A stretch of 64,000 bases of DNA. Origin: Sphingomonadaceae bacterium 3R27E2-A (lineage in GTDB: Bacteria; Pseudomonadota; Alphaproteobacteria; Sphingomonadales; Sphingomonadaceae). Position 1 is the stretch's first letter; every line of letters starts with the position of its first letter. The stretch spans positions 1 through 64,000 of the forward strand of contig SCNT01000016.1 of the NCBI GenBank assembly GCA_005503165.1, given 5' to 3'. Under the pieces are notes generated by a model. It was not told the origin of the DNA and did not search any database. It worked only from the letters and a program-made list of their open reading frames with translations. The position numbers and the translations under genes are program-made. Of this stretch, positions 7,969 to 16,007 are shown one piece after another.

Positions 7969-8751
7969 ATGACCAGTTCGGCCCCCTATCGTTTCACCCA
8001 CGCCATCCTCCGCAAGCCCGCGCCCTCGGCGGTCAAGGGCATCCGCGCCGACGGCGGCCACGATCCCGATTTCGCCGGCCTCGCCGCCGAGCATGACGCC
8101 TATGTCGCTGCGCTCGGCGACCTTGGCCTGAACCTCACCGTCCTGCCCCCGCTCGATGCCTTCCCCGACGCGCTGTTCGTCGAGGACGTCGCGCTCACCT
8201 TTCCCGAGGGCGCGATCCTGCTCCGCCCCGGCGCACCGACGCGCGCGGGCGAGGTTGCGCATATCCGCGAGACCCTCGCCGCGCACCATGACCGCGTGCT
8301 CGAGTTGACGGCTGGCCATGTCGACGGCGGCGATGTGCTCCGCCTCGCCGACCGCGTCGTGATCGGCCTCTCGGCGCGCACCGACCGCGCCGGTGCCGAA
8401 GCGCTCGCCACCCTGCTCGCCGATCTCGGCCACGAGGCCGAAATCGCCGGCACGCCGCCCGGCGTGCTCCATTTCAAGACCGGCTGTTCGCTGATCGATA
8501 CGGACACGATCTTCACCGTCCCCGCGCTCGCCGATTGCCCGCAGTTCGCCGGGCTTGAAATCGTCGTCGCCCCGCCGGGCGAGGAGGAGGGCGCCAATCT
8601 TCTTCGCATCGACGACACGATTCTCGTCGGCGACCGCTGGCCTGCGACCCACGCGCTGCTCGAAGCGCGCGGCCTTGCTCTCCGCCTGCTCCCGACGCGC
8701 GAGATCGCGCGCATCGACGCGGGGCTCAGCTGCATGTCGCTGCGCTGGTGA
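7969..8751 (+). CDS. Dimethylarginine dimethylaminohydrolase
   Basis: DDAH hydrolyses NG,NG-dimethyl-L-arginine to citrulline and dimethylamine. The 260-aa protein shows the guanidine-modifying fold signatures: FVEDVALTF early on, the GHVDGGDVLR acidic motif, the catalytic His168 in VLHFKTGCS and the catalytic Cys255 in the C-terminal GLSCMSLRW. The length matches bacterial DDAH of the Pseudomonas type. Arginine deiminase is longer and is excluded. It stands alone between a repeat and a DUF2238 gene; a role in methylarginine catabolism is likely, though no transporter is adjacent. Confidence 0.92.
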   Translation: MTSSAPYRFTHAILRKPAPSAVKGIRADGGHDPDFAGLAAEHDAYVAALGDLGLNLTVLPPLDAFPDALFVEDVALTFPEGAILLRPGAPTRAGEVAHIRETLAAHHDRVLELTAGHVDGGDVLRLADRVVIGLSARTDRAGAEALATLLADLGHEAEIAGTPPGVLHFKTGCSLIDTDTIFTVPALADCPQFAGLEIVVAPPGEEEGANLLRIDDTILVGDRWPATHALLEARGLALRLLPTREIARIDAGLSCMSLRW

Positions 8752-8781
8752 TCGCGGGCTACACCCCAACCTCCGTTTGCG

Positions 8782-8837
8782 CCGAGCGAAGTCGGGACAC
8801 GCCGGCGCCCGGCTTCACGTCCCTCGACTTCGCTCGG
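8782..8837. repeat. Inverted repeat, family C (GAGCGAAGTCG type)
   Basis: CCGAGCGAAGTCG (8782-8794) and its perfect complement CGACTTCGCTCGG (8825-8837) form a 13-bp stem around a 30-base GC-rich loop. It lies between the dimethylargininase and DUF2238 genes, 24 bases before the latter's start. Its look is that of the intergenic repeats frequent in sphingomonad genomes, but only one copy was found in this window. Confidence 0.65.
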
Positions 8838-8860
8838 GACGAACGGGGAGGGGCGCGTTC

Positions 8861-9484
8861 GTGATCGCTGCCCTCGCCGCCCTGCCAGGCGCGCAAAAGG
8901 CGCTGCTCGTGCTCCTCGCCGCGCTGCTCCTCGCCGCCCAGGTCGCGCAGCCCTATCCCGAGATCGCGCTGCTCCAGCATATCCCGACGCTGGCCTTCCT
9001 CCTCGCCAGCCCCTGGCTGCTCCGGCGCTGGCCGCTCTCGACCGCGTCGCTCGCCTGTATCGCGCTCTTCCTCGCGCTCCACACATTGGGCGGCCGCTAC
9101 GCCTACAGCAACGTCCCCTACGACGACTGGGCGCGCGCGCTGACCGGCGCGAGCCTTGCCGACGCGATGGGCTGGAGCCGCAACCACTATGACCGCCTCG
9201 TCCATTTCGCCTTCGGCGCGCTCTCGGTGCTCCCCGTCGCCGAGATCGCGCGCCGCCGGGGCGGGCTCACGCCGCGCGGCGCCGCGCTCGCCGTCCTCGC
9301 GTGGGTGCTCGCCATCTCGTGCCTCTACGAGATTTTCGAATGGCTGCTCACCATCGTGGCGGCGGGCGAGACCGCCGACCGCTACAATGGACAACAGGGC
9401 GACATCTGGGACGCGCAAAAGGATATGGCGCTCGCCGCCCTCGGTGCGATATTGCTGCTCCCCGTCCTTCGCAGGAGCCGATGA
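8861..9484 (+). CDS. DUF2238 (YjdF-like) integral membrane protein
   Basis: The 207-aa protein has about five to six hydrophobic helices and the family's conserved stretch around residues 95-125 (Y-D-R-L-V-H-F-A-F-G after a SRNHYDR segment), plus a second acidic/aromatic motif, LYEIFEWL, and the GDIWDAQKDM loop. DUF2238 proteins are inner-membrane proteins of unknown function. The GTG at 8861 is chosen because GGGGAGGGG lies about ten bases upstream and it gives the usual N-terminal helix. The following lipoprotein gene begins at an ATGATG that overlaps this gene's stop, so the two are coupled. Confidence 0.85.
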   Translation: MIAALAALPGAQKALLVLLAALLLAAQVAQPYPEIALLQHIPTLAFLLASPWLLRRWPLSTASLACIALFLALHTLGGRYAYSNVPYDDWARALTGASLADAMGWSRNHYDRLVHFAFGALSVLPVAEIARRRGGLTPRGAALAVLAWVLAISCLYEIFEWLLTIVAAGETADRYNGQQGDIWDAQKDMALAALGAILLLPVLRRSR

Positions 9485-10089
9485 TGCGCAATCCCACTAG
9501 CTTCTTCCTGATCGGGCTGCTCGCCGCCTGCAAGCCCGCCGCCGACAGCGCGCCCGCGGAAAAGGAGCCCGCCGCGCTCCCCGTGCCCGAGGCGAAGGCC
9601 GACGGTCCCGCCGCGGCGACTACCGCGATCAGCCTCGACGGCGAGGGGCTGCGCTTCGTCGACAAGGCGAACGGCAAGACCAGCCTGCTCGCCTTCGGCG
9701 TCCCGCGCGTCCAGGCCGAGGAAGCGCTGGCGCGCGTGATGGGCAAGGAAAGCGACCGCAGCAGCAATGCGGAATGCGGCGCGGGGCCGATGGACTTCAC
9801 CCGCTACGACGCGATGACGCTGAACTTTCAGGACGGCAAATTCGCCGGCTGGTTCCTCGGCAACGAGCCCGGGGCGGAGCAGTATTCGACGATGAGCGGC
9901 ATCGCGGTCGGGACCCCGCGCGCCAAGGCCGCCGAATCGGCGCCGATCGTGATGGCCGAGGACAGCACGCTGGGCGAGGAGTTCAGCATCGGCGAGGGCG
10001 AGAATGTTGTCGGCGGCATGTTCGCGGCGCCCGGCGACGACGCCAGGATCGACGCGCTGTTCGCGGGGGTGAATTGTTTCTTCCGCTGA
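9481..10089 (+). CDS. Putative lipoprotein of unknown function
   Basis: I do not recognise the family. The 202-aa protein has a short lipoprotein signal (SFFLIGLLAAC, with the lipobox Cys at residue 17), a low-complexity Ala/Pro/Glu linker to about residue 45, and then a compact domain with the aspartate- and glycine-rich elements CGAGPMDFTRYDAMTL and GEGENVVGGMFAAPGDDARID. A Cys pair (ECGAG and VNCFFR) could form a disulfide. It overlaps the DUF2238 gene by four bases and probably acts on the periplasmic face of the membrane alongside it. Confidence 0.8.
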   Translation: MMRNPTSFFLIGLLAACKPAADSAPAEKEPAALPVPEAKADGPAAATTAISLDGEGLRFVDKANGKTSLLAFGVPRVQAEEALARVMGKESDRSSNAECGAGPMDFTRYDAMTLNFQDGKFAGWFLGNEPGAEQYSTMSGIAVGTPRAKAAESAPIVMAEDSTLGEEFSIGEGENVVGGMFAAPGDDARIDALFAGVNCFFR

Positions 10090-10130
10090 GAGGACGGTCT
10101 GGAAACCACCCCTAAAGCCCCGACACCCGC

Positions 10131-10808
10131 CTAATATTCGACGATGATCCGCACCTTGTCGGTGCTCACCCCGACCGCGCGCGCGATCTCCTTACGGCTG
10201 CGGTCGATGAGCTCCTGGACCCTGTCCGCTGCGGCCTCGCCCAGCAGTTCGCTGGGGGGCACGCCCAATATCCTCGCCAGCGCCGCCATCCGGCTGCGCT
10301 TCGGCCGCACGCGGCCCTTCTCCCAGCCCAGCACCGATGCCGCGCTGACGTTCATGCGCCTGGCGACGTCGGCGCGGTCGATCCCGGCGCGGGTGCGAAG
10401 CCGTAGCAGCCGCTCGCCGAACGCCTCGTCGGCGGCGGGGACCGCAGCGGTTCTTTCTGTCGCTTCGGGGGCCGCGAGCGCCTCGGTCGCGCTTTTGAGC
10501 TCGACCGCGCTCAGCGTCGCGCGCGACACCGGGCCTTCGAACTGGCATCCGAAATGTCGCCCGCTCGCCCAGATGACGACCGCGGCGATGTCGCCGGCAT
10601 GCGGCAACTCGATCTCGATCCGGTCGCCCGCCGCCAGCTTGATGTCGCTTTCGAAGAGCAGGCCGGTGCCCGAGATATTGTGGATCTGGACGTCGACGCC
10701 CTTGCCGTCGTGCCGCGCGCCCCTGGCGAGCAGGCTGAGCTTGCGGCGTCCGCCCTGGCGCCGGTCGGCGCCGGGTGCGGAGGGCAGGAAATAACCCGAA
10801 ATGGCCAT
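10131..10808 (-). CDS. PilZ domain fused to an XRE-type helix-turn-helix regulator
   Basis: The 225-aa protein combines an N-terminal PilZ domain (about 15-110), with the c-di-GMP-binding R17xxxR21 and N44xSxxG49 motifs, and a Cro/C1-type HTH (about 130-190; RTRAGIDRADVARRMNVSAASVLGWEKGR). The fusion suggests a transcription factor that reads c-di-GMP directly. The C-terminal ~35 residues (RVQELIDRSRKEIARAVGVSTDKVRI) look like a second small helical unit. The ATG at 10808 gives the shortest PilZ-complete protein; the frame is open further upstream but without support. A CtrA-like site lies just upstream. The nearby GGDEF gene at 1464 could supply the signal, though that is speculative. Confidence 0.85.
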   Translation of the reverse strand: MAISGYFLPSAPGADRRQGGRRKLSLLARGARHDGKGVDVQIHNISGTGLLFESDIKLAAGDRIEIELPHAGDIAAVVIWASGRHFGCQFEGPVSRATLSAVELKSATEALAAPEATERTAAVPAADEAFGERLLRLRTRAGIDRADVARRMNVSAASVLGWEKGRVRPKRSRMAALARILGVPPSELLGEAAADRVQELIDRSRKEIARAVGVSTDKVRIIVEY

Positions 10809-10830
10809 ACCGGCTAGATGGAGTCGACCG

Positions 10831-10846
10831 GTTAATAGTTGGTTAG
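10831..10846 (-). promoter_or_regulatory. CtrA-like site upstream of the PilZ-XRE gene
   Basis: On the minus strand the bases read CTAA-CCAACTA-TTAAC, one mismatch from the CtrA consensus TTAA-N7-TTAAC. It lies 23 bases upstream of the chosen ATG. CtrA controls motility and cell-cycle genes in alphaproteobacteria, which suits a PilZ regulator; this is a motif match only. Confidence 0.4.
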
Positions 10847-10979
10847 CGGCGCGACATTGACCGCTCCCGCCAGGCAGCGAGAACGACGATCCGGAGCAAG
10901 CGAAGCCGGCAGTCAGCCCGTGGCCGGGACGGCGACCCAAAAGCTGTCCCTGGGCTTTATCCCCTGCGCCCGAACCGGA

Positions 10980-11465
10980 TCAGCCGGTCCTGCGCAGAGT
11001 GAATTCGACCAGATAGGGACCCTTTTCGTCGGTGCGATCGGCGGTCACGTCGATGGCGCCGTCGGGCCGCACGCGATAGACGATGCGCTGGACGTCGGAG
11101 GCGGCGTCGGTCGCCTCGAACACGGCCTCCCCGGCCTCGACGCGCGCCAGCCGCATGACGCTCGGTCCGCCCGTTTCCCACGAGCTATAGTCGGGGTGAT
11201 AGCGCTTGAACCGCATGACGACGGCGTCGCCCTGTTGTTCGACGACGGCGAAGCGGAGGAAGCGCACCGCCGCGTCCTGAGTCCCCCGCGACATGCCCAC
11301 GACGACGCCGGCCTCGGCGTCGGTCCAGCTTTCCTCGATGACAAAGCCGCTGCGGTCGCTGGTCCAGTTGCCCTCGAGAAAGGCGAGGTCGGCGAGCGAT
11401 GCCGCCTCGGCGGGGATGGCGGCGAGGCCGAGGGCCAGGGCGAGGAGGGCGGAAACGCGTTTCAT
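10980..11465 (-). CDS. DUF6265-family exported protein
   Basis: The 161-aa protein has a classic signal peptide ending at AEA (about residue 21) and a lipocalin-like beta-rich domain with the family pattern FLEGNWTSD...EESWTDAEAGVVVGMSRG followed by RFKRYHPDYSSWE. The function of DUF6265 proteins is unknown. It is divergent from the DUF302 gene at 11622, sharing the 11466-11621 region. No Cys pairs or catalytic motif stand out. Confidence 0.82.
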   Translation of the reverse strand: MKRVSALLALALGLAAIPAEAASLADLAFLEGNWTSDRSGFVIEESWTDAEAGVVVGMSRGTQDAAVRFLRFAVVEQQGDAVVMRFKRYHPDYSSWETGGPSVMRLARVEAGEAVFEATDAASDVQRIVYRVRPDGAIDVTADRTDEKGPYLVEFTLRRTG

Positions 11466-11533
11466 GGTCTGTCCTTCTGCTCAGGGGATCGACGCGGCCT
11501 ATCGGCGTGCGGTTCGCGGGTCCAATGCGCGCC

Positions 11534-11551
11534 GTGCATCGAACCCATAGC
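11534..11551 (+). promoter_or_regulatory. Shared promoter motif, site 1 (before DUF302)
   Basis: GTGCATCGAACCCATAGC matches 14 of 17 positions of the motif TGCATCGAAACCATGCC found before the cupin and bufferin-like genes. It lies on the same strand as the DUF302 gene, about 70 bases upstream of its ATG. The GAAC/GAAACC core resembles ECF-sigma -35 elements, but no shared -10 was convincing. Confidence 0.4.
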
Positions 11552-11621
11552 GAAGCGCAATTTTCCGGCCCCGCGGCGGCGCGCGATACTGGCCCGCAAC
11601 AATCTTCGCAGGAGTCCGCGC

Positions 11622-12113
11622 ATGATCCGTTTCAAATCCTTCGCCATGGCCCTGGCCGCCGGTACCCTCCCTTCGGCCGCGCCGGCCGCGTGGGCCGAGG
11701 AGGCCCCCGTTCGCGCAGCCGCCGCGGCCGATGTGCTGGTGCTGCAAAGCGCGCATGGCTTCGACGCCACGGTGTCGAAACTGACCGCCGACGTCGCGGC
11801 GAAAGGCATCCGGCATTTCGCGACGATCGACCAGGCCGAGCTTGCGCGCGGCGCGAGCCTGCCGCTGCACCGCTCGACGCTGGTGCTGTTCGGCAACCCG
11901 CCGCTCGGCGTGCAATTCCTGCAGTCGAACCCGCTCGCAGGGCTCGACTGGCCGGTGCGCATGCTGGTGACCGAGGATGGTGCGGGGCGCGTGAGCGTAG
12001 CGTGGACCGACTTCGGCGCGATCGCGAAGCGTTACGGCATCACCGACCGCGAGGCGCAGTTCGAGATGGCGAGCAAGGTCGCGGCCTCGATCGCCACCGC
12101 CGCGACGCGATGA
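11622..12113 (+). CDS. DUF302-domain secreted protein
   Basis: The 163-aa protein has a signal peptide ending near AWAEE and a DUF302 domain from about residue 45 (SAHGFDATVSKLTADVAAKGIRHFATIDQAELARGASL, then the STLVLFGNPPLGVQFLQSNP signature). DUF302 proteins are small periplasmic or cytoplasmic proteins often found beside sulfur, thiol or metal stress genes; their activity is unproven. GCAGGAG precedes the ATG. The stop overlaps the ATG of the YeeE/YedE gene, suggesting a joint role with that transporter-like protein. Confidence 0.88.
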   Translation: MIRFKSFAMALAAGTLPSAAPAAWAEEAPVRAAAAADVLVLQSAHGFDATVSKLTADVAAKGIRHFATIDQAELARGASLPLHRSTLVLFGNPPLGVQFLQSNPLAGLDWPVRMLVTEDGAGRVSVAWTDFGAIAKRYGITDREAQFEMASKVAASIATAATR

Positions 12114-13054
12114 TCGCTTCGGCCGCCGTGCTGGCCGCCGCGTTGCTGTCCGCCGCGCTGATGGGGCTCGCGATCCAGCGCGGCGCGACCTGCATGGTTG
12201 CGGCGGTCGACGAGGTGCTGACCCATCGCCGGGCGAACCGCGCGGCGGCGCTCGCCGAAGCCGCGGTGTGGGTCGGCGGGCTCGCGTTTCTGGCGGCGGC
12301 GATGGGCTGGCTGACGATGGCGCCCGCGGCCTATCCGGTGACGCTAGGCACCGTCGCGGGCGGCGTGCTGCTCGGGCTGGGGGCGTGGGTGAACCGCGCC
12401 TGCGTCTTCGGGGCGGTCGCGCGCATCGGGTCGGGCGAGTGGGCCTATCTTGCGACGCCCCTGGGTTTTTTCCTCGGCTGCCTCGTGCCGCTTTGGGCGC
12501 CGCTCCCGGTGGTCGCGGATGGCCACTTCGGCGAGGGCCGGGGCGCGGCGGCGATCGCCATGGTCTTTGCCCTCCTTGCGGTCTGGCGCCTGGTTGCGGC
12601 CGTCCGTGCGCCGCATCCCGGGCGCTTTTTCTGGCATCCGCACCGCGCGACCTTGCTGATCGCGGTGACCTTCGTGACGACGTTGCTCTGCGCGGGCGCC
12701 TGGGCCTATACCGATGCGCTCGCCGCACTGGCGCGCTCGATGGATGCGATGCTGCCGCTCCGGCTGGCGATGACGGCGGCGCTGATCGGCGGGGCGGTTG
12801 CCGGCGGGGCGATCGCCGGGAAATTGCGCCGCCAGCCCCCGCAGGGCTCCGCGCTGCTACGCTGCCTTGCCGGGGGCGCGCTGATGGGGATGGGTGCGAT
12901 GCTCGTTCCGGGCAGCAACGACGGACTGATCCTGCTCGGGCTGCCGGCGCTGTTGCCGCATGCCTGGGTCGCCGTCGCGGTGATGAGTTTGTCGATCGCG
13001 GCGGCGATCGGGCTGGCGGCTGTAACCTCCGCCGCCGCCGCAGCGAAAACCTAG
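12110..13054 (+). CDS. YeeE/YedE-family membrane protein (thiosulfate/sulfur transporter-like)
   Basis: The 314-aa protein has about nine hydrophobic helices and the YeeE/YedE (TsuA-type) Cys motifs: Cys28 in QRGATCMVAAV and Cys98 in NRACVFGAVARIGSG, plus the C-terminal GMGAMLVPGSNDGLIL repeat-like motif. Known family members pass thiosulfate or other reduced sulfur through conserved cysteines. It is coupled by an ATGA overlap to the DUF302 gene. The LysR gene at 13108 follows on the same strand and may regulate it. The exact substrate is inference. Confidence 0.87.
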   Translation: MIASAAVLAAALLSAALMGLAIQRGATCMVAAVDEVLTHRRANRAAALAEAAVWVGGLAFLAAAMGWLTMAPAAYPVTLGTVAGGVLLGLGAWVNRACVFGAVARIGSGEWAYLATPLGFFLGCLVPLWAPLPVVADGHFGEGRGAAAIAMVFALLAVWRLVAAVRAPHPGRFFWHPHRATLLIAVTFVTTLLCAGAWAYTDALAALARSMDAMLPLRLAMTAALIGGAVAGGAIAGKLRRQPPQGSALLRCLAGGALMGMGAMLVPGSNDGLILLGLPALLPHAWVAVAVMSLSIAAAIGLAAVTSAAAAAKT

Positions 13055-13107
13055 GGGAGGGCTGGCGCCTGCGCTGCCCGGACCCGCGTTGATTGGGGAC
13101 GACGCCA

Positions 13108-13998
13108 ATGGAAATGCAGCAGATCCGCTATTTCGTCGCGCTGGCCGAGACGCTCAACTTCACCCGCGCCGCCGAGCGTTGCAACGTCAGCCAGCCCGCG
13201 CTCACGCGCGCGATCCAGCAGCTCGAGCATGAGCTCGGCGGGCCGCTCTTCCACCGCGAGCGCGGCAACACGCACCTTTCCGAACTCGGGCGGATGATGC
13301 TGCCCTATCTGCAGAGCGTCGCCGATTCGGCGCGCGCGGCGAAGGCGGCGGCGCTGTCGGCCAAGAAGGCCGAGAATGTGACGTTGACGCTCGGCGCGAT
13401 GTGCACGATCGGGCCCGACCTCGTCGCCGACCTGATCATCCGCTTCCAGGCCGCGCATCCCGATGTTGAAGTCAGGGTGGTCGACGGCGAAGCGGCGTCG
13501 ATGATCGCCGCGCTCGAAAAGGGCGACCTGCACCTCAGCCTCGTCGGGATGCCCGAGGATTTGCCCGGCCAGTTCCACCAGCTGCCGATCTTCGAGGAGC
13601 GCTTCGTCATCGTGCTGCCGCCGGGCCACCCCTGGGCCGAGCGCAACGCGATCCGCGTCGCCGACCTCGACGGCGAGCCCTATGTCAGCCGCTCGACTTG
13701 CGAAGTGTTCAAAATGGTCGCGCGCGATTTCGCCGCGCGCGGGGTGACGCCGAAGAAGGTGTTCAGCTCGCCCCGCGACGAATGGGTGCAGAAGATGATC
13801 AAGGCGGGGCTCGGCTTCGGTTTTTTCCCCGAGCATAGCGTCACCGATCCCGACCTGATCGTGCGGCCGCTGATCGAGCCCGAATATAGCCGCACCGTCT
13901 ATCTCGCGACAATGCGCGGTCGGCCGCATTCGCCGGCAGTGGGAGCGTTCGTGCGCGAGGCGCGGCGCCACGAATGGCCGGCGCTCGCCGCCGCCTGA
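13108..13998 (+). CDS. LysR-family transcriptional regulator
   Basis: The 296-aa protein carries the N-terminal HTH (residues 2-60; QIRYFVALAETLNFTRAAERCNVSQPALTRAIQQLE) and an effector-binding domain. The HTH and the LGGPLFHRER segment are of the kind seen in OxyR/CynR-like LTTRs, and the effector domain contains Cys residues (MCTIGPD; STCEVFKM) that could be redox-active, though this is a guess. An in-frame TTG at 13093 is ignored in favour of the ATG. It ends five bases from the convergent carboxymuconolactone decarboxylase-like gene. Confidence 0.92.
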   Translation: MEMQQIRYFVALAETLNFTRAAERCNVSQPALTRAIQQLEHELGGPLFHRERGNTHLSELGRMMLPYLQSVADSARAAKAAALSAKKAENVTLTLGAMCTIGPDLVADLIIRFQAAHPDVEVRVVDGEAASMIAALEKGDLHLSLVGMPEDLPGQFHQLPIFEERFVIVLPPGHPWAERNAIRVADLDGEPYVSRSTCEVFKMVARDFAARGVTPKKVFSSPRDEWVQKMIKAGLGFGFFPEHSVTDPDLIVRPLIEPEYSRTVYLATMRGRPHSPAVGAFVREARRHEWPALAAA

Positions 13999-14002
13999 GA
14001 GC

Positions 14003-14389
14003 TCAGCAGCAATCGGAGGCGGGCGTGCTTTCGGCCAGCAGATCGTGGCATTCGGCGAGCGCGTCGATCGCGGCGGCGACGCCGGCGTGCGCGGCGGTCT
14101 GGATCAGGATTTCGGTGATCTCGCCGCGGCTCCAGCCGAGGTGGAGCGCCGCCTCGACGTGCTGGCGGAGTTCCGCGGTGGAGCGGCCGAGTGAGGCGAG
14201 CGCGGCGACCGCGGCGAGCTCGCGGAGTCGGAGATCGATCCCGGGGCGCGCGAAAATCTCGCCATAGGTAAAGCCGACCGCACTGCGCACGAAGTCGGGG
14301 GCGATCTCGGCGGCGCGGTTGCGGCGGTCGTCCTGGCCCGATCCGGTGCGGGCCAGGATGTCGATTCCGGCGCGATAAGGGTCGGTCAA
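14003..14389 (-). CDS. Carboxymuconolactone decarboxylase-family protein
   Basis: The 128-aa all-helical protein has the CMD core ELAAVAALASLG...QHVEAALHLGWSRGEITEILIQTAAHAG. The AhpD-type CxxC is absent, so a peroxidase role is unlikely; the family also covers gamma-carboxymuconolactone decarboxylase. The C-terminus ends in two Cys (SDCC). It lies downstream of the secreted cupin gene on the same strand, about 110 bases apart; CMD-cupin neighbours are common and suggest work on one small organic substrate. Confidence 0.88.
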   Translation of the reverse strand: MTDPYRAGIDILARTGSGQDDRRNRAAEIAPDFVRSAVGFTYGEIFARPGIDLRLRELAAVAALASLGRSTAELRQHVEAALHLGWSRGEITEILIQTAAHAGVAAAIDALAECHDLLAESTPASDCC

Positions 14390-14497
14390 GCCTGCATCCT
14401 CTCGAATCGGGGCGGCGCGGCGCCGGCCGATAAGCCGATGCCGCGCCGGGAGCGGTCCGCATGGGGGCGGAGGAGGGACACGCTCCTGTGGCCGCTG

Positions 14498-14947
14498 TCA
14501 GTCGCGTGCTTTCACGTCGGCCGACAGGAGTTCGGCCGGAACCGTTCCATTGTTACGCCACCAATGCGATATCCCGTCGGATTCGCTCGAAATTTCGCCG
14601 GCCTTATGGTCGATGCCGACCGCGCAGCTGCTGCGATACTCGGTGATCGCGCCCGACACGACGATGATCAGCGCAGGGCGGCCCGCGTGGCTGTGCATCG
14701 GCACGATGCCGCCCGGCTGGACGACCAGGCGGCGCATGCGGAGGTCATGGTTGGCGACGCCGATTTCCTTGGCCAGGTCGACCGATCCGATCACCGTGTC
14801 GGTGACCTTGCTCGGCATCGTCGGCGCGTTGGTCAGCGGATTGGCGGCCGCCTGACCCGCGGGGCAGGTGCCCGCGAGGGCGGGGGTGGCTGCGAAAATG
14901 GCGGCCGAGGCGGCGAGAGCCGCCAGCGTCTTGCGGTTGAGCTTCAT
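14498..14947 (-). CDS. Secreted cupin-domain protein
   Basis: The 149-aa protein has a signal peptide ending at ALAG and a single conserved cupin barrel, with the metal-ligand motif VQPGGIVPMHSHAGRPALIIVVSGAITEY (H-x-H and a late Glu). Mature residues include two Cys (TCPAGQ; SSCAVG). AAAGGACA precedes the ATG. It is probably periplasmic and metal-binding; the reaction is unknown. The shared 17-bp promoter motif (site 3) lies 143 bases upstream, and bdhA is divergent. Confidence 0.87.
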   Translation of the reverse strand: MKLNRKTLAALAASAAIFAATPALAGTCPAGQAAANPLTNAPTMPSKVTDTVIGSVDLAKEIGVANHDLRMRRLVVQPGGIVPMHSHAGRPALIIVVSGAITEYRSSCAVGIDHKAGEISSESDGISHWWRNNGTVPAELLSADVKARD

Positions 14948-15089
14948 TGCGATGTCCTTTCGTTGGGGAATTCGATGCCGCGGAAAGCAGCGACGCCGAC
15001 GCAGAGGGAGCGGGGGTCGAAACGGCTGCGCCGCTTTCCGGGGCCTCTGGAAATTAGCCGGGCACGGCCCGTGCGGACATTCGATTACC

Positions 15090-15106
15090 GGCATGGTTTC
15101 GATGCA
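15090..15106 (-). promoter_or_regulatory. Shared promoter motif, site 3 (before the cupin gene)
   Basis: On the minus strand this reads TGCATCGAAACCATGCC, identical over 17 bases to site 2 before the bufferin-like gene. It is oriented with the cupin gene and lies 143 bases upstream of its ATG, in the divergent region shared with bdhA. Confidence 0.5.
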
Positions 15107-15173
15107 CGAACGGCATTTCCGCCGCCCCGCCCCGCGCGCCATCCTGATCGTATCGATTTTCAGGAGAGCCCCT

Positions 15174-16007
15174 ATGACCGTTCAGCCGCTGGCCGAATTC
15201 CAGCCCGCCCCGCCGCCCGCCGCCCCGCTCGCTGGCCGCGTCGCCATCGTCACCGGATCGACGAGCGGCATCGGCCTCGGCATCGCGCGCGCGCTCGCCG
15301 ATGCGGGCGCCGACATCGTCCTCAACGGGCTCGGCGAGCTGGCCGCGATCGATCGCCTCTGTGCGCAGATCGAGGCGGAAAGCGCGGTGCGCGTCCATTA
15401 CGACAGCGCCAACCTGATGCAGCCCGAGGGCGCGGCGCGGCTGGTCGACGACACGCTGTCGCGCTTCGGCCGCGCCGATATCCTCGTCAACAATGCCGGT
15501 ATCCAGCACGTCAGCCCGATCGAGAATTTTCCCGCCGACAAATGGGACGCGATCCTCGCGCTCAACCTGTCGGCGGCATTCCACACGATCCGCACCGCCT
15601 TCGGCCCGATGAAGGAGGCGGGGTGGGGACGCATCGTCAATGTCGCCTCGGCGCATGGCCTCGTCGCCTCGCCCTACAAGAGCGCCTATGTCGCCGCCAA
15701 GCACGGCATCGTCGGGCTGACCAAGGCGGTCGCGCTCGAAGGTGCGCGGCACGGGGTCACCTGCAACGCGATCTGCCCCGGCTATGTCTGGACGCCGCTG
15801 GTGGAGAACCAGATCGAGGACACGGCAAAGGCGCGCGGGATCAGCCGCGACGAAGTGATCGAAAATGTCCTGCTCGCTGCGCAGCCGAGCAAGAAATTCG
15901 CGAGCGTCGAGGAACTCGGCGCGCTCGCGGTCTTCCTTTGCTCGGACGGCGGCCAGTCGATCACCGGCGCGGCACTGCCGGTCGACGGCGGATGGACCGC
16001 GCAATGA
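15174..16007 (+). CDS. bdhA: 3-hydroxybutyrate dehydrogenase (SDR)
   Basis: BdhA interconverts D-3-hydroxybutyrate and acetoacetate with NAD. The 277-aa short-chain dehydrogenase has the TGSTSGIG cofactor loop (27-34), the NNAG motif, catalytic Ser159, Tyr172 and Lys176, and the C-terminal VEELGALAVFLCSDGGQSITG. The GYVWTPLVENQI and LLAAQPSKKF segments are diagnostic of hydroxybutyrate dehydrogenases as opposed to other SDRs. It is about 15 residues longer at the N-terminus than usual (a Pro/Ala-rich leader), with CAGGAGAG in front of the ATG. It heads an overlapping operon with a 50-aa ORF, ndh and a patatin, consistent with polyhydroxybutyrate turnover. Confidence 0.93.
   Translation: MTVQPLAEFQPAPPPAAPLAGRVAIVTGSTSGIGLGIARALADAGADIVLNGLGELAAIDRLCAQIEAESAVRVHYDSANLMQPEGAARLVDDTLSRFGRADILVNNAGIQHVSPIENFPADKWDAILALNLSAAFHTIRTAFGPMKEAGWGRIVNVASAHGLVASPYKSAYVAAKHGIVGLTKAVALEGARHGVTCNAICPGYVWTPLVENQIEDTAKARGISRDEVIENVLLAAQPSKKFASVEELGALAVFLCSDGGQSITGAALPVDGGWTAQ

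Noticed and set aside
14003..14389. AhpD-type alkylhydroperoxidase
   Set aside because: The CxxC catalytic motif of AhpD is absent from the helix where it should occur.
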